Assembly (NCBI GenBank): GCA_016186375.1
Contig: JACPLS010000031.1
Span: 1-7,981, forward strand
Source of the DNA: Candidatus Pacearchaeota archaeon
Lineage (GTDB): Archaea; Nanobdellota; Nanobdellia; Pacearchaeales; GW2011-AR1
Reading direction: 5' to 3'
Length of the DNA stretch: 7,981 bases
The notes under the pieces were generated by a model that was not told where the DNA came from, made no database searches, and saw nothing but the letters and a program-made list of their open reading frames with translations. The translations under genes were made by a program, and so were the position numbers. Shown here piece after piece: positions 1 to 6,065 of this stretch. Position 1 is the stretch's first letter; every line of letters starts with the position of its first letter.

Positions 1-330
1 GGAAGATATTATAAAAAAGCATTGGAAATTAAAGAAATAATTAAAGGGGAATTTTCTAATGCATTTAAGAAAATTGATTGCCTTATAATGCCTACTGTTC
101 CTTCATTGCCCTGGAAAATTGGGGAGGGATTAAAGATGAAACCTGAAGAAGTTTATGCTGCTGATGCATTAACAATTCCTGCAAATCTTGCAGGAATTTG
201 CGCTATTTCAATTCCCATTGGAATAATTCAGGAAGGGAAAGAAATGATTCCTGTTGGGATGCAAGTCACATGTGATATTTTGCAGGAAAGCAAGATGTTG
301 AGTATTGCGAAGAAGGTTGAGGTATTGTGA
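1..330 (+). CDS. gatA: Asp/Glu-tRNA(Asn/Gln) amidotransferase subunit A, C-terminal part
   Basis: The open frame runs from base 1 (GRYYKKALEIKEI...) to TGA at 328-330, so about 109 C-terminal residues are present and the start lies outside the window. The pattern is that of amidase-family GatA: YYKKAL, then LIMPTVPSLPWKIGE, a Y-AAD-LTIPANLAG-ISIPIG block, IPVGMQV, and a final helix. GatA is the amidase subunit of GatCAB. It releases ammonia from glutamine so that mischarged Asp-tRNA(Asn) or Glu-tRNA(Gln) can be amidated in the cytoplasm. The catalytic Ser-Ser-Lys residues lie in the missing N-terminal part and cannot be checked. A TTG at 22 is internal and is not a start. The last 65 bases are overlapped antisense by a small membrane-protein ORF. 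No clear terminator follows. Confidence 0.9.
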   Translation, partial: GRYYKKALEIKEIIKGEFSNAFKKIDCLIMPTVPSLPWKIGEGLKMKPEEVYAADALTIPANLAGICAISIPIGIIQEGKEMIPVGMQVTCDILQESKMLSIAKKVEVL

Positions 331-466
331 TATTATTTACGTCTCCATGTTGAATAAAACAGCTATTTTTTACAGATTCCATTAATGTATTGTTAAATAA
401 GAATACAAACAATACAATTAATATTGAAATACCAATCATTATCCATCCGACATTTTTGTTTTCCAT
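266..466 (-). CDS. Small single-pass membrane protein, probably C-terminally truncated
   Basis: A 66-residue ORF begins MENKNVGWIMIGISIL. Residues 7-24 are a strong hydrophobic helix (IMIGISILIVLFVFLF) followed by NNTLMESVKNSC and an HG motif. This N-terminus resembles a DPANN family as I recall it, in which one membrane helix and a Cys/His-Gly segment precede a second helix and a winged-helix domain. Here nothing recognisable follows: from about I46 onward the codons are antisense to the end of gatA and look like chance sequence. The protein is therefore probably a truncated relic, or a minimal membrane peptide. A TATA box at 489-495 sits exactly 25.5 bases from the ATG, predicting a leaderless mRNA. 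A GAGGT at 473-477 would lie upstream of that transcript start unless transcription begins earlier. The N-terminal half is convincing as coding; the C-terminal third is not. Confidence 0.55.
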   Translation of the reverse strand: MENKNVGWIMIGISILIVLFVFLFNNTLMESVKNSCFIQHGDVNNITIPQPSSQYSTSCFPAKYHM

Positions 467-486
467 GTTATTACCTCTAAACTGTA

Positions 487-497
487 GATTATAAATC
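487..497 (-). promoter_or_regulatory. TATA box for the small membrane protein
   Basis: The palindrome GATTATAAATC on the plus strand reads GATTTATAATC on the minus strand. Its TTATAA core centres at 491.5, which is 25.5 bases from the minus-strand ATG at 466. The same spacing recurs at other starts in this window. Confidence 0.5.
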
Positions 498-510
498 TAA
501 TCTATTGACT

Positions 511-693
511 TTATTGCTTCCTTCTGTTGTTAAGATGATTCATAATGAAGGCCGATGTCTTCTTCTTGCATTCTTTATACTTATTTTCAAACATTTTTAG
601 TTCTTCACGTTTCTCAATCTTTGCTTGTCTTGAGTAAACTATAAGGAGAATTGGAAACGATTTTGATAAGTTTAGTTGAAAATAATCTACCAT
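511..693 (-). CDS. Doubtful small hypothetical protein
   Basis: This is an open frame in an otherwise empty stretch (467-741). From the ATG at 693 it encodes 60 residues, MVDYFQLNLSKSFPILLIVY followed by a lysine/glutamate-rich tail (KIEKREELKMFENK, KECKKK). The frame stays open upstream to a TTG at 735. Codon use is ordinary for this genome and the lysine-rich end looks protein-like. Against it, there is no Shine-Dalgarno site, and the only TATA-like box (CTTAAAT, 724-730) is about 33 bases from the ATG, not 25. I recognise no family. It could be a gene remnant or chance. Confidence 0.25.
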   Translation of the reverse strand: MVDYFQLNLSKSFPILLIVYSRQAKIEKREELKMFENKYKECKKKTSAFIMNHLNNRRKQ

Positions 694-741
694 AACTTGA
701 CTAAATCCAGTCTTAGAAAAGTAATTTAAGAACAATTAAAC

Positions 742-749
742 TTATAAAA
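742..749 (+). promoter_or_regulatory. TATA box that fixes the hydrolase start at 770
   Basis: TTATAAAA has its TTATAA core at 742-747, centre 744.5. It lies 25.5 bases before the ATG at 770 and directly abuts the ATG at 749. A transcript from this box would begin at about 770, so the upstream ATG would not be transcribed. Confidence 0.6.
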
Positions 750-769
750 TGAGAACGCGAGATATAATT

Positions 770-1459
770 ATGGAAATTGAAGGAGTTAAATTGGATTTTT
801 TAGGTCATTCAGGTTTTTTAATTAGTGTACCTAATGGTGTTGTTGGAAGAGAAAAAAGAATTGCAATTGACCCTTATAATTTGTCTGAAAATATTGGAAA
901 AGTTGATTATATATTAATAACTCATAGCCATTATGATCATTGTAGCATTAAAGATATAGAGAAGATTTCTCAAAAAGGAACAGGAATAGTTGTGCCAGCT
1001 GATGCACAAAGTAAAATCACACGTGTTGAAGGAATAGAGATGCAAGTTATTGAAGTAGGAGATGAAATAGAGTTCACAAAAAACATAAAAGTGCAAAGTG
1101 TACCTGCATATAATTTAAATAAGAATTTTCACCAAAAATCAGAAGGATGGTTTGGTTTTTTATTAAAGATAGGAAATGTAGTTATATACCATTCTGGGGA
1201 CAGTGATAAAATTCCTGAAATGCAAAAATTAACTGGATATGGGAAACATGGAAATAAGTTTATAGTTCTTTTACCTGTTTCTGGAACTTATGTTATGACT
1301 TCAGAAGAAGCAGCCGAAGTTGCAATTATGTTGAAACCGGATGTTGCAATACCTATGCATTATGGCTCGGGGGTTGTTGGGACTATGGAGGATGCACTAA
1401 GGTTTGTTGAGCTTTGTAAGAAAGAAAATATAGATGCCAGGATATTGGAAAGGATTTGA
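770..1459 (+). CDS. UlaG/UPF0173-like metallo-beta-lactamase-fold hydrolase
   Basis: The product is a full-length metal-dependent hydrolase, 229 residues from the ATG at 770. Visible motifs are GHSGFLI (12-18), IDPY (33-36), and the metal-binding THSHYDH (51-57; H52, H54, D56, H57). Further ligands are H121, HSGDSD (141-146; D144 the probable bridging Asp) and MHYGS (196-200; H197). This is the complete two-metal site of the UPF0173/UlaG-like branch; the substrate is unknown and it is presumably cytoplasmic. A start at 749 would add seven residues (MRTRDII), but the TATA box at 742-749 overlaps that codon and points to 770, where MEIEGVKLDFLGHSGF gives the usual family N-terminus. The gene is monocistronic and ends 3 bases from the stop of a convergent minus-strand ORF. 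Family assignment is firm; the reaction is not. Confidence 0.92.
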   Translation: MEIEGVKLDFLGHSGFLISVPNGVVGREKRIAIDPYNLSENIGKVDYILITHSHYDHCSIKDIEKISQKGTGIVVPADAQSKITRVEGIEMQVIEVGDEIEFTKNIKVQSVPAYNLNKNFHQKSEGWFGFLLKIGNVVIYHSGDSDKIPEMQKLTGYGKHGNKFIVLLPVSGTYVMTSEEAAEVAIMLKPDVAIPMHYGSGVVGTMEDALRFVELCKKENIDARILERI

Positions 1460-1462
1460 TTA

Positions 1463-1777
1463 TTATTCTGTAAAAGTTATTGGTAATCTTAATTCTAGTG
1501 TTTTTTTTCTTCTTGCTAAGGCATTAAGAAGAGCATATTCTAGAGAGTTTATTTTAGAGGAATTAACTTCTTTGTTTTCTAAAATTGTTGCTCTATTAAT
1601 TGGACTTAACAAGACTTCAAGCTGAAGTGAATTATTATATTGAAAAGCAAATTGATAATACTGCTCTCTATAAAAAATACATCTACATTGAGTTTTTGCA
1701 ATTATAATGCCAAAATTACTTTGGTACTTAATATCATAAATTCTAAATTTCTTAATCTCCATATCTGATTTATTCAT
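1463..1777 (-). CDS. Hypothetical protein, about 104 aa
   Basis: This minus-strand gene fills the space between the hydrolase and mcm. From the ATG at 1777 it encodes about 104 residues (MNKSDMEIKKFRIYDIKY...), ending ...LEYALLNALARRKKTLELRL and a short tail. It is soluble, mixed alpha/beta in look, with a basic C-terminal region and a CRC dipeptide pair near residue 32. I recognise no family. The frame stays open to an ATG at 1789, but a minus-strand AATATAAAG box (1797-1805) lies 24.5 bases from 1777, favouring the shorter leaderless form; 1762 is another in-frame ATG. It converges on the hydrolase gene with a 3-base gap and diverges from mcm. The tight packing and well-placed TATA box argue that it is real. 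Conservation is unknown. Confidence 0.55.
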   Translation of the reverse strand: MNKSDMEIKKFRIYDIKYQSNFGIIIAKTQCRCIFYREQYYQFAFQYNNSLQLEVLLSPINRATILENKEVNSSKINSLEYALLNALARRKKTLELRLPITFTE

Positions 1778-1796
1778 ATTCAATATCAATAAACTT

Positions 1797-1805
1797 CTTT
1801 ATATT
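1797..1805 (-). promoter_or_regulatory. TATA box for the 104-aa hypothetical gene
   Basis: The minus strand reads AATATAAAG, the same ATATAA core as the mcm box. It is centred 24.5 bases from the ATG at 1777. Confidence 0.45.
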
Positions 1806-1888
1806 AATATTTATCTGATTAAGAGAAAAAAGATTTACACCCTCCAATGATAACTTAAATATATAAGGTGTTTTTATTACAATAAACA

Positions 1889-1895
1889 ATATAAA
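1889..1895 (+). promoter_or_regulatory. TATA box of mcm
   Basis: ATATAAA, with its ATATAA core at 1889-1894, is centred 25.5 bases before the mcm ATG at 1917. No Shine-Dalgarno site lies between, so a leaderless transcript is predicted. Upstream, ACACC (1837-1841) and GGTGT (1867-1871) form a weak inverted repeat flanking an AT-rich core, which might be regulatory. Confidence 0.6.
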
Positions 1896-1916
1896 TCTCT
1901 TTTTATATGTTCAATT

Positions 1917-3923
1917 ATGGAAGTTCAATTAATTAAGAAAAAAAAGCAGGAAGACCTTTTATTAGAGGCAAAGAATTTTTTTGATTATCACAAGAAGGAG
2001 ATAGGTAAATCAATTCGTCAAGGTGAAAAAGTTGTGTTTCTAAGTTTTCAGCAGATTTCTGAATTTTCCCCAGTTCTTTCTGAAAGTATTATAGAATCAC
2101 CTACTACCTCTTTGGGTGTTTTGGAAAATGCTTTGGATGATATAGGTTTAGTCAAAGTCTCTCCTAGGATTCGTCTTTTGGAACTTCCTGCTTCTTCTAA
2201 ATTAAAGATCAGAGATATTAGAGCAAAACATTTAGACCAATTACTTTGGATAGAAGGTATAGTAAGACAGGCTTCAGATGTCAGACCACAAGTTGTTAAC
2301 GCTAAATTTGAATGCCCAAATTGTGGAGCAACACTTTCTGTTTTACAGATTGATAAGAAATTTAGAGAACCAGCACGTTGTACATGCGGATGGAAATCTT
2401 CTTTTAAACTTTTATCAAAGGAAATGGTTGACACACAAAGGTTAGTAATTGAAGAATCTCCGGATTCTTTAGAAGGAGGGGAGCAACCGAGACGCATCAA
2501 TGTTTTTTTACAGGAAGATTTAGTTGAACCAAAAATGGAAGAAAAGACAACTCCCGGCTCTAAAATCAGAGTTTATGGAATATTAAAAGAAGTTCCAGTT
2601 CCATTACAAACAGGAGCAATTTCAACTCGTTTTGACATAGCTTTAGAAGCTAATAATGTTAACCCTTTAGAAGAGAGCTTTGAGGATTTAAGTATTAATG
2701 ATGAGGAATTGGAACAGATTTTAGAATTATCAGTTGATCCTAATATTTATAAGAGGTTATCACAAAGCATGGCACCAAGCATTTATGGCTTTGATAAGAT
2801 TAAAGAGGCTGTTCTATTACAGCTTTTTGGAGGTGTAAAAAAGAAGAAGTCAGATGGAGGGTCAACAAGAGGAGATATTCACATCCTTCTTGTTGGAGAT
2901 CCCGGAGTAGCAAAATCTGTCTTATTAAAATTCACAGGAACAATAGCACCAAAAGGCCGTTATGTTTCTGGGAAGGCAGCTACAGCAGCAGGAATTACAG
3001 CTGCGGTTGTTAAAGATGAGTTTTTAAGAGGATGGTCTCTTGAAGCAGGAGCAATGGTTTTGTCAAATAAGGGATTTGTTGCAATTGATGAAATAGAGAA
3101 AATGAATGAACAGGATAGGAGTGCGATGCACGAGGCACTTGAACAGCAATGTGTGACGATCTCTAAGGCAAATATTCACGCAACTCTACGTGCAGAGACG
3201 ACTGTTTTGGCTGCAGGACCATATACACCAATTCCGCAACAAATAGATATATCTCCTGCTTTATTAAGCCGTTTCGATGTTATTTTTGTTATTAAAGATA
3301 TTCCTAATAGGAAACAGGATGAGGCGATTGCATCTCATGTTCTTGAAGAACATAAGCAAGAAGTTATAAGAGATATTGTTGATCCGAAGTTATTACGCAA
3401 ATTTATTTCTTATGCAAAACAGAAAATAAAACCTAAACTTACAGAAGAAGCAATAGAGGTAATTAAGGATTTTTATGTTGGCCTTAGGAATCAGTCAGTT
3501 AGTGGAGATTCTGCAGTAAAACCAATACCTATTACAGCTAGGCAGTTGGAGGGAATAATCCGTTTATCAGAAGCTTATGCAAAATTACATTTAAAAAAAG
3601 AAGTTGGAAAAGATGATGCCAGAAAAGCAATAGAATTACTTAAATTTTCACTGACACAGGTTGGGTACGATGAAGAAACAAAATCATTCGATATTGACAA
3701 AATTACTTCAGGGATTAGTGCAGGGAAGAGAAACAAAATTATAGTTGTAAGGGAAGTAATTTCTCAGTTAGAATCTAAACTAGGGAAACTCATACCCATT
3801 GAGGAATTGGAAAAATCTCTCGAGGGGAAAATTTCTTTAATTGAATTAGAGGATATCCTTAACCAATTAAGCAAATCCGGAGATATTTTCAGACCTAAGA
3901 AAGGGTTTATACAAAAAATATAG
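1917..3923 (+). CDS. mcm: Replicative DNA helicase MCM
   Basis: The 668-residue product is the normal length for an archaeal MCM without inteins. It forms the hexameric 3'-5' helicase that unwinds DNA at the fork. Order of parts: an N-terminal helical/OB domain with a zinc site (C133, C136, C155, C157); the AAA+ core with Walker A GDPGVAKS (327-334); the helix-2 insert (about 349-375); Walker B VAIDE (388-392); pre-sensor-1 hairpin TISKANIHATL; arginine finger SRFD (451-454); and a sensor-2 region TARQLEGIIRL (540-550). A C-terminal winged helix follows (about 602-668). The oddity is sensor 1: the usual AAGNPKxGRFDPY is shortened to AAGPY at 432-436, removing about eight residues including the sensor Asn (see findings). 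The start is the ATG at 1917, placed by the TATA box 25.5 bases upstream. The RPA-like gene follows with its own promoter. Confidence 0.97.
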   Translation: MEVQLIKKKKQEDLLLEAKNFFDYHKKEIGKSIRQGEKVVFLSFQQISEFSPVLSESIIESPTTSLGVLENALDDIGLVKVSPRIRLLELPASSKLKIRDIRAKHLDQLLWIEGIVRQASDVRPQVVNAKFECPNCGATLSVLQIDKKFREPARCTCGWKSSFKLLSKEMVDTQRLVIEESPDSLEGGEQPRRINVFLQEDLVEPKMEEKTTPGSKIRVYGILKEVPVPLQTGAISTRFDIALEANNVNPLEESFEDLSINDEELEQILELSVDPNIYKRLSQSMAPSIYGFDKIKEAVLLQLFGGVKKKKSDGGSTRGDIHILLVGDPGVAKSVLLKFTGTIAPKGRYVSGKAATAAGITAAVVKDEFLRGWSLEAGAMVLSNKGFVAIDEIEKMNEQDRSAMHEALEQQCVTISKANIHATLRAETTVLAAGPYTPIPQQIDISPALLSRFDVIFVIKDIPNRKQDEAIASHVLEEHKQEVIRDIVDPKLLRKFISYAKQKIKPKLTEEAIEVIKDFYVGLRNQSVSGDSAVKPIPITARQLEGIIRLSEAYAKLHLKKEVGKDDARKAIELLKFSLTQVGYDEETKSFDIDKITSGISAGKRNKIIVVREVISQLESKLGKLIPIEELEKSLEGKISLIELEDILNQLSKSGDIFRPKKGFIQKI

Positions 3924-3946
3924 AAAAATCTGGTAATTATGCAATA

Positions 3947-3977
3947 TAATCAACAAAACTTGTCATATAATTGATTA
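3947..3977. repeat. Inverted repeat between mcm and the RPA-like gene
   Basis: TAATCAA (3947-3953) and TTGATTA (3971-3977) are perfect 7-base inverted arms with a 17-base spacer, placed after the mcm stop and just before the next TATA box. This could be an operator or a weak hairpin. In such AT-rich DNA it may be chance. Confidence 0.25.
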
Positions 3978-3985
3978 CAGGAATA

Positions 3986-3993
3986 CTTAAAAG
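3986..3993 (+). promoter_or_regulatory. TATA box of the RPA-like gene
   Basis: CTTAAAAG, with core TTAAAA at 3987-3992, is centred 25.5 bases before the ATG at 4015. It shows that this gene has its own leaderless promoter and does not depend only on readthrough from mcm. Confidence 0.55.
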
Positions 3994-4014
3994 CTATAAG
4001 ATTTTAAAAATAAA

Positions 4015-4668
4015 ATGGACAATACAAAAATTGAAGGTTCAATATCTGGTCAAATACAAAGCAATATTCCAAAGAGGAATGTTGCTTATAAATATAGAAT
4101 TGGCTCTTTACTAGGAGGTAAACCTGTCTTTGAAGGAGAGAAATTAAAATTCTTGGAAATTGATACAAAACAGATATCCAGGGCAAATATAATTGCAAAT
4201 GTGGTTGAAAAATTCATAAGTGAAGGGGAGAGAAAGTTTGCATCAATAACTATTGATGATGGTTCAGGGCAAATAAGGGTAAAGGTATTTGGAGAAGAAA
4301 TTGAAAAATTTAGTTCTTTACAACAAGGAGATACCGTGATGATAATAGGGCTTGTAAAGTTTTGGAACAATGAATTTTATATTACTCCTGAAATAATAAA
4401 GAAAAAAGACTCTCTGAATCTTGTATTGAGGAAATTAGAAGTAGAAGCAGATCAACCAGTAATTCAAGACCCTTCTAAATTGCATGCTGTCAGGGACAGA
4501 ATAATAAATATGTTAAAAGAGTCTGAAAAGGACGAAGGAATAGATACAGAAAAGATTATTCTTGAACTGAAAGAAGCTCCGACACTGATAAACCAGGAGA
4601 TAAAGAAGTTAATGGAAGATGGCATTGCCTTTGAGCCAAGGCCTGGAAGATTGCGGTGGCTGGGGTAA
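4015..4668 (+). CDS. RPA-type single-stranded DNA-binding protein (OB fold plus winged helix)
   Basis: The product has 217 residues in two domains. Residues about 53-130 form an OB fold (RANIIANVVEKF, then KFASITIDDGSGQIRVKVFGE, GDTVMIIGLVKFWNNEFYI, PEII), the nucleic-acid-binding module of RPA32-like and RPA-associated archaeal proteins. Residues about 150-217 form a winged helix ending in FEPRPGRLRWLG, also as in RPA32-like proteins. No zinc ribbon is present, so it is not the RPA41/70 large subunit. The probable role is coating single-stranded DNA, or partnering a larger RPA, at forks and repair sites. Its position 91 bases downstream of mcm, same strand, fits replication. It starts at the ATG at 4015 with no Shine-Dalgarno site. 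A hairpin and T-run follow the stop. A tRNA-related or general OB protein is less likely given the winged helix. Confidence 0.82.
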   Translation: MDNTKIEGSISGQIQSNIPKRNVAYKYRIGSLLGGKPVFEGEKLKFLEIDTKQISRANIIANVVEKFISEGERKFASITIDDGSGQIRVKVFGEEIEKFSSLQQGDTVMIIGLVKFWNNEFYITPEIIKKKDSLNLVLRKLEVEADQPVIQDPSKLHAVRDRIINMLKESEKDEGIDTEKIILELKEAPTLINQEIKKLMEDGIAFEPRPGRLRWLG

Positions 4669-4692
4669 AGTTATTATAAGAACATTTAAAAT

Positions 4693-4727
4693 ATTAATTA
4701 CACATGCTAATTAATCATAGCTTTTTT
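4693..4727 (+). terminator. Hairpin plus T-run after the RPA-like gene
   Basis: ATTAATTA (4693-4700) and TAATTAAT (4708-4715) are perfect 8-base complementary arms with a 7-base loop, followed by six T at 4722-4727. The stem is all A-T, so the T-run probably matters most. It overlaps the left edge of the duplicated intergenic element. Confidence 0.45.
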
Positions 4728-4863
4728 GTTACACCTAAATTGGGAGCTACAAATAATATTCCAGTAAAATTATAATAATTCGTATAATCATTTTGTTTAG
4801 ATAGTAAACTAAACTTTTCAATTATATAATTTAATCTTTAATTCAATATGACAAACATTTAAG
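4704..4863. repeat. Duplicated intergenic element, copy A
   Basis: This stretch aligns end to end with 6066-6224. By hand count 127 of 159 aligned bases match, with a single 1-base gap in the T-run near 4728. The best block is 4743-4800 (GGAGCTACAAATAATATTC onward) with 52 of 58 identical. Mismatches after 4743 fall 8/7/9 across the three codon phases and the block has stops in the frames I read, so it is not protein-coding. A hairpin GTTTAG/CTAAAC sits at 4795-4814. The copies share a right edge of CATTTAAG, which read on the minus strand is a TATA-like CTTAAATG. It may be a small RNA gene, a UTR element or an old mobile repeat; strand is unknown. Confidence 0.8.
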
Positions 4864-5028
4864 AGTAAATGTAATTAACGAACCAAATTAATAAATTGCA
4901 GACTAGGTATCCTTTTAATAATAATCTTGCTAAATATTAAAGATGTATATTAATTATTTTTGACCAAATAATATTGGATTAAATAAATAATTTGAGTGTT
5001 ATTATTACGTTTTTATAAAAGTAAGTAA
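4864..5028. other. AT-rich intergenic tail with no gene seen
   Basis: This lies between copy A and the stop of the convergent membrane-protein gene. It is very AT-rich with stops in all frames and only weak palindromes, such as CCAAATAATATTGG at about 4964-4977. I see nothing else to annotate. Confidence 0.5.
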
Positions 5029-5574
5029 TTATTTCTTATTTCCCCATTTTCTATTAGCGTAATAGGAAAGCCAAATTACAATTATAAGTCCTGCGAGAGA
5101 AATAAGGAACCTTATCCAATCTTTTGTATATTGCCAATAGCCAGAAACACCATAGATGATTATTCCGACTCCTCCTGCCATTAGACCTGCACCAACACTT
5201 TCAAGACCAAAGAAAATTGCTCCTAAAGCGATGATAATTATTCCGAGAGGGAGAGCAATAAAGAATACTTTAACTCTATATTTTTCTTGAGCTATATTAA
5301 ATTCCTTATTACATTTGTCATAATAAATTTCACAATATCCATTTTCTATTCCTGCTTGAATTGGTTTAGCATATCTGGGCTCAACTTCTTCCGTATTAGA
5401 AGAATAATTTACCCATTTTCCTCCTTCTTCTATGCATGTAGAAGAACTTAAGATATTTTTGCAATAATTGTCGTACATTGGTTCTTTTCCGTATAATGTA
5501 TTAATTCCATATATTCCCACAAATAGGGTAAGGAGAAATATTGCAATTCCAAGCAGTACATTTTTTATGTTCAT
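5029..5574 (-). CDS. Four-helix membrane protein with a cysteine-containing outer loop
   Basis: The product has 181 residues. One hydrophobic helix (about 5-24) is followed by a long polar loop (25-100) carrying four cysteines (C38, C47, C81, C88) that could form two disulfides outside the cell. Three more helices follow (about 103-123, 125-142, 153-171), with a glycine-rich GLESVGAGLMAGGVGIIIYG segment across helices 2-3, and a basic C-terminal end (NRKWGNKK). I recall similar four-helix proteins with this glycine-rich core in DPANN genomes, but no function is known. The start at 5574 is supported by a TATA core centred exactly 25.5 bases upstream. That box is shared head-to-head with aif2-beta, so the two genes may be co-regulated. 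It converges on the RPA-like gene across about 360 bases containing copy A of the repeat. Confidence 0.8.
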   Translation of the reverse strand: MNIKNVLLGIAIFLLTLFVGIYGINTLYGKEPMYDNYCKNILSSSTCIEEGGKWVNYSSNTEEVEPRYAKPIQAGIENGYCEIYYDKCNKEFNIAQEKYRVKVFFIALPLGIIIIALGAIFFGLESVGAGLMAGGVGIIIYGVSGYWQYTKDWIRFLISLAGLIIVIWLSYYANRKWGNKK

Positions 5575-5594
5575 AGAAAAAATAGGAAAAGAAA

Positions 5595-5604
5595 GCTTAT
5601 AAAC
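5595..5604. promoter_or_regulatory. Single palindromic TATA box serving two divergent genes
   Basis: GCTTATAAAC has the self-complementary core TTATAA at 5597-5602, centre 5599.5. That centre is 25.5 bases from the minus-strand ATG (5574) and 25.5 bases from the plus-strand ATG (5625). Purine-rich stretches flank both sides when read toward the box (GAAAAGAAAG on plus, GAGAAAAATAAGG on minus), as BRE elements would. Confidence 0.65.
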
Positions 5605-5624
5605 CTTATTTTTCTCCAGAGACT

Positions 5625-6038
5625 ATGACAGAATCTTACGAATCTTTGCTAGAAAAAGCTTATCAGAAAGTCAGAGTTGTACAGGCTTCAAGCGAGCGTT
5701 TTGAAATTCCGAAAGTTCAAGGCTTTGTATCGGGGAAAAATACTATTATTACAAATATTTCCCAGATATCTGATTATTTAAGAAGACCATTAGACCATTT
5801 GTTAAAATTTTTACAGAAAGAATTAGCCACTTCTGGTAAAATAGAAAATAATCGATTGATCTTAAACACTAAAGCTAGTTCTGACAAAGTAAATGAAAAA
5901 ATTGTGTCTTATTCAAAAGAATTTGTTATTTGCGGAGAATGCAAAAAGCCAGACACCGAAATTGTTGAAGAAAAAGGTATCAAGTTCAAGAAATGCCTGG
6001 CTTGCGGAGCCAAGTCGCCGATTAAGATGAAGATTTAA
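5625..6038 (+). CDS. eif2b: Translation initiation factor aIF2 subunit beta
   Basis: The product has 137 residues, the usual length of archaeal aIF2-beta. An N-terminal helix (SYESLLEKAYQKV) that contacts aIF2-gamma is followed by a central alpha/beta domain (about 30-95: G-T-I-NISQI-YLRRP-DHLLKFLQKELAT-G). The C-terminal zinc ribbon has C103-X2-C106 and C124-X2-C127 (CGECKKPDTEIVEEKG... CLACGAK). aIF2 brings initiator Met-tRNA to the small ribosomal subunit. The ATG at 5625 is leaderless by its TATA spacing. It diverges from a membrane-protein gene that shares the promoter, and DUF424 and a Dim2-like KH gene lie downstream on the same strand. A T8 run after the stop (6084-6091) may end transcription. 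Copy B of the duplicated element lies immediately downstream. Confidence 0.95.
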   Translation: MTESYESLLEKAYQKVRVVQASSERFEIPKVQGFVSGKNTIITNISQISDYLRRPLDHLLKFLQKELATSGKIENNRLILNTKASSDKVNEKIVSYSKEFVICGECKKPDTEIVEEKGIKFKKCLACGAKSPIKMKI

Positions 6039-6065
6039 ATAAAGTATTATTTTTGTTAAATCTTT

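Noticed and set aside
914..1096. 60-codon minus-strand frame within the hydrolase gene
   Set aside because: It is antisense to the metal-binding motif region of a clear gene and has no supporting signals.
1434..1625. 63-codon plus-strand frame overlapping the end of the hydrolase gene
   Set aside because: It overlaps the hydrolase 3' end out of frame and then runs antisense to the better-supported 104-aa gene; no TATA box or Shine-Dalgarno site fits it.
2048..2500. 150-codon open frame on the minus strand inside mcm
   Set aside because: It is antisense to clear MCM coding sequence, including the zinc-binding domain, and its product shows no recognisable motif.
4086..4370. 94-codon minus-strand open frame within the RPA-like gene
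   Set aside because: It mirrors the OB-fold coding region on the other strand and has no supporting promoter.
4704..4893. Idea that the duplicated element is an insertion sequence or MITE
   Set aside because: I see no terminal inverted repeats shared by both copies, no flanking target duplication and no transposase; it is kept only as an unexplained repeat.
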